10,786 nucleotides of DNA from Verrucomicrobiota bacterium (GTDB lineage Bacteria > Verrucomicrobiota > Verrucomicrobiia > Limisphaerales > UBA11358): the NCBI GenBank assembly GCA_021323835.1, contig JAJPKI010000279.1, positions 1 through 10,786 on the forward strand, in the 5' to 3' direction. Position numbers and translations under genes: made by a program. Below the pieces are notes generated by a model. That model ran no database searches. It saw only the letters and a list, made by a program, of their open reading frames with translations, and had not been told where the DNA came from. Shown one piece after another: positions 1 through 6,018 of the stretch (within the stretch, counting starts at the first letter, position 1; each line of letters starts with the position of its first letter).

Positions 1-4
1 GACT

Positions 5-21
5 TTGGCATCGCTGGTGCT
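5..21 (+). promoter_or_regulatory. Sigma-54 (RpoN) promoter of pilin gene 1
   Basis: TTGGCATCGCTGGTGCT carries the two invariant dinucleotides of sigma-54 promoters, GG (7-8) and GC (19-20), with the canonical 10 bases between them. The -24 half (TTGGCA) is close to consensus; the -12 half (GTGCT) has one mismatch to TTGCW. A start of transcription near 31-32 is expected, giving a leader of about 100 nt before the ATG at 135. The same element precedes the second pilin at 606-622. Major pilin genes are classic sigma-54/PilR targets in other bacteria. Any upstream activator site would lie left of the window. Confidence 0.72.
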
Positions 22-36
22 AGAGTCGCCATTAAG

Positions 37-119
37 TTGCGGTTGCGACAGGCAATCAAGTGAACAAATCCGTTATTATATTATAACCCGCCTGTTGTTT
101 TCGTTCACGCCGCACGAAA
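37..119 (+). promoter_or_regulatory. Structured 5' leader of pilin gene 1 (interleaved inverted repeats)
   Basis: Two inverted repeats overlap in the order A-B-A'-B'. A is CGACAGGC (46-53), which pairs with A' GCCTGTTG (90-97) using one G.U. B is GTGAAC (60-65), which pairs with B' GTTCAC (103-108). This arrangement can form a pseudoknot or two competing hairpins. Blocks TTGCGGTTGC (37-46), ATTATAACC (80-88) and CGTTCACGCCGCA (102-114) recur in the second pilin's leader. A third helix, TTTCGT (99-104) with ACGAAA (114-119), would compete for B' close to the ribosome binding site AAGG (123-126). Regulatory function is inferred. Confidence 0.45.
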
Positions 120-134
120 GAAAAGGTAACTGAA

Positions 135-515
135 ATGAAAACAACCAAAACAACCCGTAAAGCGGGCTTCACGCTGGTGGAAATCATGATTGTCGTGGCC
201 ATTATCGGCCTGTTGGCGGCGATTGCGATTCCCAACTTCATTAAAGCTCGTGCAACTTCGCAGGCGAATGCTTGCATTAACAACCTGCGTCAGATTGATG
301 GTGCCATCAATGAATGGGCGCTCGAAACCGGCCAATCCAGCGGCAAAGCTGTTCCCAGTTTGGCTACAGTTTCGCCTTACATCAAACTGAACTCAGGCAA
401 CAGTATTCCGCCATGCCCGGCTGGTGGCACATACGTCGTTGGCACTGTTGGAGTTATTCCGCAAGTTACTTGCTCATTGGGCAATACGGTAACGCCACCT
501 CACGCATTGCCGTAA
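135..515 (+). CDS. Type IV prepilin-like protein (pilin copy 1)
   Basis: 126-residue small pilin, a structural subunit of a type IV pilus or pseudopilus. The N-terminus is a classic class III signal: a short basic leader ending KAG, cleavage before Phe12 (GFTLVEI), Glu at mature +5 (residue 16), then a hydrophobic helix to about residue 35 that anchors the precursor and packs in the fibre core. Three cysteines are present (47, 94, 113); C94 in the CPAGGTY motif and C113 could form the C-terminal disulfide loop. The start follows AAGG with 8 nt spacing. It is the first of two tandem copies, each with its own sigma-54 promoter and terminator, so it is probably monocistronic and highly expressed. 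The pilus machinery genes are not in the window, so which apparatus uses it (pilus, competence or secretion pseudopilus) cannot be told. Confidence 0.93.
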   Translation: MKTTKTTRKAGFTLVEIMIVVAIIGLLAAIAIPNFIKARATSQANACINNLRQIDGAINEWALETGQSSGKAVPSLATVSPYIKLNSGNSIPPCPAGGTYVVGTVGVIPQVTCSLGNTVTPPHALP

Positions 516-534
516 TTCAATCATCTGCACAAGG

Positions 535-568
535 GCTCGAAGCGAAACGCTTCGAGCTTTTTTATTTT
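535..568 (+). terminator. Intrinsic terminator of pilin gene 1
   Basis: A perfect 10-bp stem, GCTCGAAGCG (535-544) with CGCTTCGAGC (548-557), closes a 3-nt AAA loop and is followed by six T (558-563) and ATTTT. It lies 19 nt after the stop codon. The same design follows the second pilin. Confidence 0.92.
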
Positions 569-605
569 CCGATATGGCTGGCGGCCTTTTTAATCAGACT
601 GGACA

Positions 606-622
606 TTGGCAAAGGGAATGCT
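606..622 (+). promoter_or_regulatory. Sigma-54 (RpoN) promoter of pilin gene 2
   Basis: TTGGCAAAGGGAATGCT has GG at 608-609 and GC at 620-621 with 10 bases between, the strict sigma-54 spacing. The bases between the two halves differ from the copy at 5-21 (CATCGCTGGT against CAAAGGGAAT) while the invariant positions are kept, which suggests selection on the promoter itself. Expected transcription start is about 633. Only about 40 bp separate it from the previous terminator, so an activator site would lie within that gap or in pilin gene 1. Confidence 0.72.
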
Positions 623-638
623 AACATGAAGCCAGTCC

Positions 639-708
639 TTGCGGTTGCAACAGGCAGTGAGTGAACAGTTGTATTAATTATAACCACCTGTTGTTCGTTC
701 ACGCCGCA
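639..708 (+). promoter_or_regulatory. Structured 5' leader of pilin gene 2
   Basis: The A-B-A'-B' arrangement of the first leader is kept: CAACAGG (648-654) pairs with CCTGTTG (687-693), and GTGAAC (661-666) with GTTCAC (697-702). Relative to copy 1, a G.U pair in the A helix becomes A-U, which preserves pairing, while the innermost C-G pair is lost. The loop between B and A' differs in sequence and length (20 against 24 nt from the end of GTGAAC to the start of A'). The blocks TTGCGGTTGC, ATTATAACC and CGTTCACGCCGCA are unchanged. Function is inferred. Confidence 0.45.
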
Positions 709-738
709 GGAAAACAGAAAAACCTGAACCAAAAAAAC

Positions 739-1116
739 ATGAAAACTAAAACAACCCGTAAAGCGGGCTTCACGCTGGTGGAAATCATGATTGTCGTGGC
801 CATTATCGGCCTGTTGGCGGCGATTGCGATTCCCAACTTCATTCGTGCCCGCGCTGTCTCGCAGGCGAATGCTTGCATTAACAACCTGCGTCAGATTGAT
901 GGCGCCATCAATGAATGGGCGCTCGAAACCGGCCAATCCAGCGGCAAAGCTGTTCCCAGTTTGGCTACAGTTTCGCCTTACATTAAACTGAATTCGGCGA
1001 ACAAAATTCCGCCGTGCCCGGCTGGTGGCACCTACGTCGTCGGCACTGTGGGCACCAATCCGCAAGTTACTTGCTCATTGGGCAACACGGTGACTCCGTC
1101 ACACGCGCTGCCGTAA
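739..1116 (+). CDS. Type IV prepilin-like protein (pilin copy 2)
   Basis: 125-residue paralogue of the preceding pilin; the mature proteins (115 residues each) differ at 7 positions and the leader is one residue shorter. Cleavage is expected between Gly10 and Phe11, with Glu15 at mature +5. The three cysteines (46, 93, 112) and the CPAGGTY motif are kept. Differences lie just after the hydrophobic helix (K to R, T to V) and in the C-terminal third, the surface-exposed part of pilins. I start at the ATG at 739 because it matches copy 1. The in-frame GTG at 661 sits inside the conserved untranslated leader and would place 26 residues before the pilin signal. No good Shine-Dalgarno lies just upstream of 739, unlike copy 1, so translation may be weaker. 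Confidence 0.92.
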   Translation: MKTKTTRKAGFTLVEIMIVVAIIGLLAAIAIPNFIRARAVSQANACINNLRQIDGAINEWALETGQSSGKAVPSLATVSPYIKLNSANKIPPCPAGGTYVVGTVGTNPQVTCSLGNTVTPSHALP

Positions 1117-1134
1117 TTCAATCATCTGCACATA

Positions 1135-1169
1135 GGCTCGAGGCGAAAGCTTCGAGCCTTTTTTCTTTT
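1135..1169 (+). terminator. Intrinsic terminator of pilin gene 2
   Basis: A 10-bp stem, GGCTCGAGGC (1135-1144) with GCTTCGAGCC (1149-1158), containing one G.U pair, closes a GAAA tetraloop and is followed by six T and CTTTT. The next gene begins 33 nt after the end of this element, leaving little room for its own promoter. Confidence 0.92.
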
Positions 1170-1201
1170 CCCGCTCGAAGAAATCATTTAATACCCAGAG
1201 G

Positions 1202-2773
1202 ATGTCCCGAACGCGACTCGCATTTTGGTTAATTGCATTAACCACGCTGCTGATGTTTTTGCCGGCCACGCGAAACAACTTTATCAATTATGACGACGAT
1301 ATTTATGTCACGCACAATTCCGTCGTTCAAAATGGATTTACCGCCGATGGAATCAAATGGGCCTTCACCGGCTGGCACGCGAGCAATTGGCATCCGCTGA
1401 CATGGCTCTCGCACATGGCCGATTTCGAAATGTTCCGCTTCTATCCCGGCGGCCATCATTTAATAAATATTTTATTTCACGCCGCCAACGCTGCACTGCT
1501 CTTCGCGCTGTTAATGCGATTAACGGCTGCATTTTGGCCGAACGTTTTCATTGCCGCGCTATTTGCCATTCATCCGCTGCACGTCGAATCGGTCGCCTGG
1601 GTTTCTGAACGCAAAGACGTTTTGAGCACATTTTTCGCATTCCTCACACTTTTGTTTTACGCAAAATTCGCAAAAGAAAAACAGCGTGCCGATTTCTGGC
1701 TCACATTTTTATTTTTTGTATTTGGGCTTTTATGCAAACCAATGCTCGTAACGCTGCCATTTGTCATACTGCTGCTCGATTTTTGGCCGCTTCAACGCCT
1801 CAACGCTTCAACACTACGACAATTACTCGTGGAAAAAATTCCATTTTTCATTTTATCAATCGCCTCTTGCGCCGTCACATTTCTTGCGCAAAAAAATTCC
1901 GCCGTTGCTTCGCTGACGAAAGTTTCCTTGCCGCTGCGATTTGAAAATGCCGTCGTCACTTATGTTGGTTATTTGGAGAAAATGGTTTGGCCGGCGCACC
2001 TTTGCATTTTTTATCCGCTGCCGGAAAAAATTTCCGCAATGGCCATTGTCGTTTCCGTTGCGATTTTAATTTCCATTTCCGCCGCCGTTTGGATTTTGCG
2101 AAATCAAAAACCGTATTTGCTCGTTGGCTGGCTTTGGTATTTGGGAACGCTCGTGCCGGTCATCGGCATCGTGCAAGTCGGCGACCAGGCGATGGCTGAC
2201 CGCTACACGTATTTTCCGTTGATTGGAATTTTTTTCGCGCTCGCATTTCTTGCGAATGATTTCGTCCGGCGTTTCACATTTTTGAAAATGCCATTAACGC
2301 TCGCGGCAATTCTAATTTCTTGTGCGTTTATTTTTTTGACGGAAAATCAATTGCGCTATTGGCACGACAGCGAAACGCTTTTTCGTCACGCCCTTAAAGT
2401 TGCGCCCGACAACGCGCTGGCGCGGCTGAATCTCGGCAGCGCGCTGGAAGAAAAAAATGATTTTGCCGGCGCGCTCGAACAATTTCAGCGCGCCTTGCAA
2501 CTCGACCCGACACGAAATGAGGTTTACAACAACGTGGCGAAGTTGCTCGCTGTGCAGGGAAAGTTTGCTGACGCACTGCCATATTGCCGTGAAGCAGTTC
2601 GCCTGGACCCGAATTCAGCAATTTCACATTACGGCCTCGGCGTCGTTTTGAAATCGCTCGGCAATTTTAACGAGGCAACCAATGAATTTACAGAAGCGAT
2701 TAAATTAAATCCCGACTATGCCGCCGCGCGTTTTCAACTCGACCAAATTTTGTCGCAGCTCAAAAAAGATTGA
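1202..2773 (+). CDS. Multi-spanning membrane protein with C-terminal TPRs (TMTC/GT-C glycosyltransferase-like)
   Basis: 523 residues. Roughly residues 1-385 are hydrophobic with about ten membrane spans; residues 389-522 hold three to four tetratricopeptide repeats (for example 403-436, 437-470 and 471-504). Family-typical motifs are an acidic patch after the first span (YDDDIYV, 30-36), NWHPLTWLSHM (62-72), HPLHVESVAWVSERKDV (124-140) and GDQAMADRYTYFPL (327-340). Acidic residues in the first extracytoplasmic loop plus C-terminal TPRs are the layout of TMTC-type GT-C enzymes, which move a sugar from a lipid-phosphate donor to protein Ser/Thr. Bacterial members of this kind are mostly uncharacterised. 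The start abuts AGAGG with no spacer, so Met18 or a nearby codon is an alternative. It lies 33 nt after the pilin terminator on the same strand, so it may depend on read-through; pilin modification is a guess from position only. Confidence 0.85.
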   Translation: MSRTRLAFWLIALTTLLMFLPATRNNFINYDDDIYVTHNSVVQNGFTADGIKWAFTGWHASNWHPLTWLSHMADFEMFRFYPGGHHLINILFHAANAALLFALLMRLTAAFWPNVFIAALFAIHPLHVESVAWVSERKDVLSTFFAFLTLLFYAKFAKEKQRADFWLTFLFFVFGLLCKPMLVTLPFVILLLDFWPLQRLNASTLRQLLVEKIPFFILSIASCAVTFLAQKNSAVASLTKVSLPLRFENAVVTYVGYLEKMVWPAHLCIFYPLPEKISAMAIVVSVAILISISAAVWILRNQKPYLLVGWLWYLGTLVPVIGIVQVGDQAMADRYTYFPLIGIFFALAFLANDFVRRFTFLKMPLTLAAILISCAFIFLTENQLRYWHDSETLFRHALKVAPDNALARLNLGSALEEKNDFAGALEQFQRALQLDPTRNEVYNNVAKLLAVQGKFADALPYCREAVRLDPNSAISHYGLGVVLKSLGNFNEATNEFTEAIKLNPDYAAARFQLDQILSQLKKD

Positions 2774-2827
2774 ATTTATTTGCAGGCGCAATTGTCTTTT
2801 TTTACAGTCACATAGATTCAAGCAGGC

Positions 2828-3586
2828 ATGAATACGATTCTCAAAACTGAAAAACTGCGAGTCGAATTCAAAACGCGACAATTAGGCAAGGCGACGACCA
2901 AAGTCGCGTTGAACGGTCTCGACCTCGCGGTGCAGGCGGGTGAAGTTTTTGGATTTCTTGGCCCGAACGGCGCGGGCAAGACGACCACCATGAACGTCCT
3001 GCTCGGTTTCATTCAGCCGACCGGCGGCGCCGCATATTTATTTGGCATTGACGTGCGCCAACCCATCGCCCGCCAGCGAATCGGTTATTTGCCGGAGCTG
3101 ACTTACTACTATAAATTTTTGAACGCGGAAGAAATTCTCCGCTTTTATGCGAAAATTTTTAAAATTCCAAATGCCGAAGCGGAAAAGCGAATTGATTTTG
3201 TTTTGAAACTGGTCGAACTCCAACATGCGCGGAAACGACTCATTAAAACTTATTCGAAAGGCATGCAGCAGCGCGTCGGCCTGGCGCAGGCGCTGATTAA
3301 CAATCCTGATTTGCTGATTCTCGACGAGCCGACTAGCGGACTCGACCCGGTTGGCCGCATGAAAGTTCGTAGCATCATTCAGCGCCTTAAAAACGAAGGC
3401 AGAACGGTTTTCTTTTCATCGCACGAAATGGGCGAAGTCGAAACTATTTGCGACCGCATTGCCATCATCAACAACGGTGAGCTAAAAGCTGTCGGTTCCG
3501 TCAGCGAAATCAGTTCGCAGCACGGCGCGAATTTGGAAAAAGCGTTTCTCGACATCATCGGCTTTCAACCGGAGGCCGTCGCATGA
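2828..3586 (+). CDS. ABC transporter ATP-binding protein
   Basis: 252-residue nucleotide-binding subunit of the DrrA/CcmA-like class that partners ABC-2 permeases; it powers transport by ATP hydrolysis on the cytoplasmic face. The motifs are complete: Walker A GPNGAGKT (45-52), YLPE in place of the usual Q-loop glutamine (87-90), signature YSKGMQQR (142-149), Walker B LLILDE with catalytic Glu167 (162-167), D-loop SGLD (170-173) and switch His199 (SSHE). Its stop codon overlaps the permease start by 4 nt, so the two are translationally coupled. The 54-bp gap before it shows no clear promoter or terminator. Substrate is unknown; the sequence cannot tell export of a drug, lipid or polysaccharide from a processing role. 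Confidence 0.95.
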   Translation: MNTILKTEKLRVEFKTRQLGKATTKVALNGLDLAVQAGEVFGFLGPNGAGKTTTMNVLLGFIQPTGGAAYLFGIDVRQPIARQRIGYLPELTYYYKFLNAEEILRFYAKIFKIPNAEAEKRIDFVLKLVELQHARKRLIKTYSKGMQQRVGLAQALINNPDLLILDEPTSGLDPVGRMKVRSIIQRLKNEGRTVFFSSHEMGEVETICDRIAIINNGELKAVGSVSEISSQHGANLEKAFLDIIGFQPEAVA

Positions 3587-4362
3587 AAATTATTTGCGCA
3601 GTGGCCGGCGTGGCCGTCAAAGAATTGTATCGCCGCAAGGAGTTTTACGTCCTGCTTATCGTTACCATTTTGATTTGTCTCGTGATGGGCTCGGTCAACG
3701 TTTTCAACGACGACAAAGTCATCCGCTATTTGAAAGAGCTCGCGCTGCTATTGATTTGGATTTCGACGCTCATCATCGCCATCACCACGACCGCGCGGCA
3801 GATTCCGGCAGAAAAAGAGCAGCGCACGCTGTTACCGTTGCTCGCGAAGCCGCTGTCACGAAATCAATTAATTGTCGGAAAATTTCTCGGTTGCTGGGTT
3901 GCCTGCGGCCTTGCGCTGATTTGTTTTTACATTTTTTTCGGTGCGCTCGCCGCGAGCCGCGAACATGCCTGGCCGCTTCTGAATTATTTTCAAGCTGCGT
4001 TACTGCACTGGTTTGCGCTCGGCGTCGTCGTTGCGCTCGCGCTTTTTGGTTCGCTCGTTTTTGCCGCGCCATCGTCGAATTCAACGATTTGTTTCGTCAT
4101 CGTCGCAACGATTTTATGTCTTGGTCGTTATTTGGACGCCGTCGCGTTGGCGCAATCCGAGCCGATTCGTTCCATTTTTTACGCGATTTATTTTGCGATT
4201 CCGCATTTGGAAATTCCGTTTGGCATGAGAAATCTAATTGTCCACAACTGGCCGTTGGTCGAATGGAAATTCATCGCGCTCGACGCAATTTATTTGCTGG
4301 CTTACATCGCTCTTTTTCTTGCCGCGGCATGTTTGGTTTTCCGCCGCAAACCCGTGAATTGA
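3583..4362 (+). CDS. ABC-2 type transporter permease (NosY-like)
   Basis: 259 residues with six predicted membrane spans, near residues 21-40, 51-70, 101-122, 137-161, 166-185 and 232-254. After the second span comes a cytoplasmic segment reading PAEKEQRTLLPLLAKPLSR (75-93), the pattern typical of ABC-2/NosY permeases and likely the coupling region for the ATPase. The start codon overlaps the ATPase stop (ATGA) and is preceded by a strong GGAGG at 3571-3575 with 7 nt spacing. It ends 2 nt before the next gene. Together with the upstream ATPase it should form a 2+2 transporter; substrate unknown. Confidence 0.92.
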   Translation: MKIICAVAGVAVKELYRRKEFYVLLIVTILICLVMGSVNVFNDDKVIRYLKELALLLIWISTLIIAITTTARQIPAEKEQRTLLPLLAKPLSRNQLIVGKFLGCWVACGLALICFYIFFGALAASREHAWPLLNYFQAALLHWFALGVVVALALFGSLVFAAPSSNSTICFVIVATILCLGRYLDAVALAQSEPIRSIFYAIYFAIPHLEIPFGMRNLIVHNWPLVEWKFIALDAIYLLAYIALFLAAACLVFRRKPVN

Positions 4363-4364
4363 AA

Positions 4365-5273
4365 ATGATTTCGCCGCGCAAAATTTCGCTTTTATTCATC
4401 GCGCTGCTGATTTTTTGTTTTGGCCTCGCCGCAAACTTGTTGCCGCAATTTTGGCGCATTGAAAATGAAAATCATCAATCACAAAATTTCTTTGCGCTCC
4501 TGCTCGGCGACAGCAGCCGCATTTTTGCCAACAGCTTCGCCACAAAAGCCGACGCGTATTATCACAGCGGTTATTACCCGACGATTTTCGATAATAATTC
4601 CGCGTTCAAAACGCTGCACATGGCTGAAGATACCGGCGCGGTGGCGAGCCATAATTCCGGCGAAGAAGAAAATTTCATGGGACCGCCGCGCGATTGGATT
4701 GACGCCTTTGGACGGCATTTCATTCCCAATCGTCACACGCATTTGGACGAAGGCGGCCCGACCGACGATTTAAGCAAAAGCGACGAAGTCCGGGAAATTT
4801 TGCCGTGGCTAAAACTTTCCGCCGAACTTGACCCGCATAATATCCAAACGATTTTGGCGACGTCATTTTTCCTGCGCACGAAAATGAACAAGACTTCCGA
4901 TGCGGAAGAAGTTCTGCGAGAAGCCTTGCGCAGCAATCCGGACAATTCGCAATTGCTGTTTGAATTGGGTCGGATTCGTTTTGAAAATTACGCCGATACT
5001 TTTCGCGCCCGAAACATTTGGGAAGCCGCGTTGCGCGAATTGCAAAAACAAATTGTCCAAAAAAAGGAGGACAAATTGGATTTCGACGACCGTTTCATGT
5101 TTGAGCAATTGGAAACCAAGCTGGCGCAACTTGAAGAATACGCTCACAACAACGGCCCGGCCATTTCTCATTGGGAAGCAGTAAAAATTGTTTCGCCGAC
5201 GCCTGAAGAAATTCAAAAGCACATTGACGAACTGAAACAGAAAACGGCCGCGACCAATTCGCCAGCGCAGTGA
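4365..5273 (+). CDS. Membrane-anchored TPR protein of the ABC operon
   Basis: 302 residues. A single N-terminal hydrophobic segment (residues 8-28) after MISPRK makes it a signal anchor or uncleaved signal, with the rest probably periplasmic. The conserved-looking N-terminal domain contains ADAYYHSGYYPTIFDN (62-77) and GPPRDWIDAFGRHF (106-119). Residues 146-225 form TPR-like helical pairs (LKLSAELDP, EALRSNPDN, LGRIRFEN, ARNIWEAAL), and the C-terminus (225-295) is charged and helical. I take the ATG at 4365, 2 nt after the permease stop, because the open frame upstream of it is only the shadow of the permease gene. I do not know a named family, but I recall similar proteins following ABC-2 pairs in Verrucomicrobiota. 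Its likely job is a partner or scaffold of the transporter. Confidence 0.85.
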   Translation: MISPRKISLLFIALLIFCFGLAANLLPQFWRIENENHQSQNFFALLLGDSSRIFANSFATKADAYYHSGYYPTIFDNNSAFKTLHMAEDTGAVASHNSGEEENFMGPPRDWIDAFGRHFIPNRHTHLDEGGPTDDLSKSDEVREILPWLKLSAELDPHNIQTILATSFFLRTKMNKTSDAEEVLREALRSNPDNSQLLFELGRIRFENYADTFRARNIWEAALRELQKQIVQKKEDKLDFDDRFMFEQLETKLAQLEEYAHNNGPAISHWEAVKIVSPTPEEIQKHIDELKQKTAATNSPAQ

Positions 5274-5275
5274 GA

Positions 5276-5305
5276 TTGTCATTTGTTTTCACGCTGGAAT
5301 TTGAT
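5276..5305 (+). promoter_or_regulatory. Possible sigma-70 promoter for hisB
   Basis: TTGTCA (5276-5281) and TTTGAT (5300-5305) with an 18-bp spacer match 5 of 6 and 4 of 6 consensus positions. Initiation would fall only a few bases before the hisB ATG (5319), giving an almost leaderless transcript, which would fit the absence of a Shine-Dalgarno there. The match is weak and could be chance. Confidence 0.2.
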
Positions 5306-5318
5306 TTAATCGACGCAA

Positions 5319-5981
5319 ATGAAATCGCGTCAGGCAAAAATTTCGCGCATCACGAAGGAAACGAAAATTTCCATTTCGCTCAATCTCGACGGCAAAGGAA
5401 AGTCTTCCGTTAAAACCGGGATTCCATTTTTCGACCACATGCTCACGCTGTTCGCGAAACACGCCACGATGGATTTGCAATTGAAATGCAAAGGCGATTT
5501 GGAAGTAGACGCGCATCACACCGTCGAAGATTGCGGCATCGCGCTTGGCCAGGCATTTGCCAAGGCGCTTGGCGATAAAAAAGGAATTCGCCGCTACGGC
5601 GCCGGATTTCACCCAAAAAATCCGTTCACCGGCGAGGCGTATGTGCCGATGGACGAATGCCTCGCGCGCTGCGTGATTGATTTTGGCGGACGTTCGCATT
5701 TCGTCTGGCGCGGCTTGGACAAATTTTCGCAAAAAAAAATTTCCAGCGCGGAAAAAAATCAGGACGCTTCCAGCGCATTTCGATTTGGTCTTGCCAAAGA
5801 ATTTTTTCAAGCGTTCGCCAACGAATCGCGATGCAACTTACATTTAGAACTGCTTTACGGCGATGAGCCGCATCATATTGTCGAAGCGTTGTTCAAGGCA
5901 TTTGCGCGCGCGGCGGATTTTGCCTGCCAGCGCGACCGGCGCATTGACGGCCAATTGCCGACGACCAAAGGAAAAATTTAA
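5319..5981 (+). CDS. hisB: Imidazoleglycerol-phosphate dehydratase
   Basis: 220 residues. The enzyme dehydrates imidazole-glycerol phosphate to imidazole-acetol phosphate in histidine biosynthesis, in the cytoplasm, as a manganese-dependent 24-mer. Diagnostic motifs of the tandem-repeat fold are present: FFDHML (37-42), DAHHTVED (64-71), MDECLAR (111-117), EPHHIVEALFKAFARA (183-198) and a C-terminal PTTKG (214-218). It is the monofunctional form, without the HAD phosphatase domain of enterobacterial HisB. Slightly longer than usual, with extra lysine-rich residues around 135-152 encoded by A-rich DNA. The ATG gives the expected N-terminus (ISRITKET) and is preceded by an in-frame stop; no Shine-Dalgarno is evident. 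No other his gene lies in the window. Confidence 0.96.
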   Translation: MKSRQAKISRITKETKISISLNLDGKGKSSVKTGIPFFDHMLTLFAKHATMDLQLKCKGDLEVDAHHTVEDCGIALGQAFAKALGDKKGIRRYGAGFHPKNPFTGEAYVPMDECLARCVIDFGGRSHFVWRGLDKFSQKKISSAEKNQDASSAFRFGLAKEFFQAFANESRCNLHLELLYGDEPHHIVEALFKAFARAADFACQRDRRIDGQLPTTKGKI

Positions 5982-6018
5982 TTGCATTGAATAAAACCGT
6001 CACCACGTCGTCCAATTC

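Larger units (their letters stand above)
5..563 (+). repeat. Tandem duplication, unit 1 (promoter-leader-pilin-terminator)
   Basis: This segment recurs as 606-1164 at an offset of 601-604 bp. Similarity covers the sigma-54 promoter, the leader, the whole pilin gene and the terminator. It includes an exact 96-bp match (147-242 with 748-843) and a stretch of 125 bp with one difference (258-382 with 859-983). The left boundary may lie outside the window, since matching is already present at position 1, so further copies upstream are possible. Confidence 0.9.
606..1164 (+). repeat. Tandem duplication, unit 2 (promoter-leader-pilin-terminator)
   Basis: Second copy of the unit seen at 5-563. Substitutions are clustered: none in the 96 bp at the start of the gene, 9 of 15 bases in 844-858, one in the next 125 bp, then about 24 in the last 131 bp before the stop codon. 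Confidence 0.9.

Noticed and set aside
59..87. Sigma-70-like -35/-10 pair (TGAACA with TATAAC) in the pilin leader
   Set aside because: The spacing is 15 bp in copy 1 and 11 bp in copy 2, so it is not a conserved promoter; the sigma-54 match is much better.
661..738. GTG at 661 as the start of the second pilin, giving 151 residues
   Set aside because: It lies within the leader conserved with copy 1, has no ribosome binding site, and would put 26 extra residues before a normal prepilin leader.
2774..2827. Possible terminator (TTGC-AGGC-GCAA followed by T run) after the TMTC-like gene
   Set aside because: The stem is only 4 bp with intervening bases before the T run; too weak to call.
3594..4364. 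Frame upstream of the TPR gene that would extend it to 559 residues
   Set aside because: It overlaps the whole permease gene in another frame and its translation is Arg/His-rich nonsense; the ATG at 4365 gives a proper signal anchor.
5059..5070. A AAA AAG heptamer followed by GGAGG inside the TPR gene, like a programmed -1 frameshift site
   Set aside because: The Shine-Dalgarno-like sequence overlaps rather than precedes the heptamer at the stimulatory distance, and I see no long open -1 frame or alternative product.
5970..6001. ECF-type autoregulatory promoter (GGAAA ... CGTC) before the sigma factor gene
   Set aside because: The spacer is 23 bp, outside the usual 16-18 bp range for ECF promoters.
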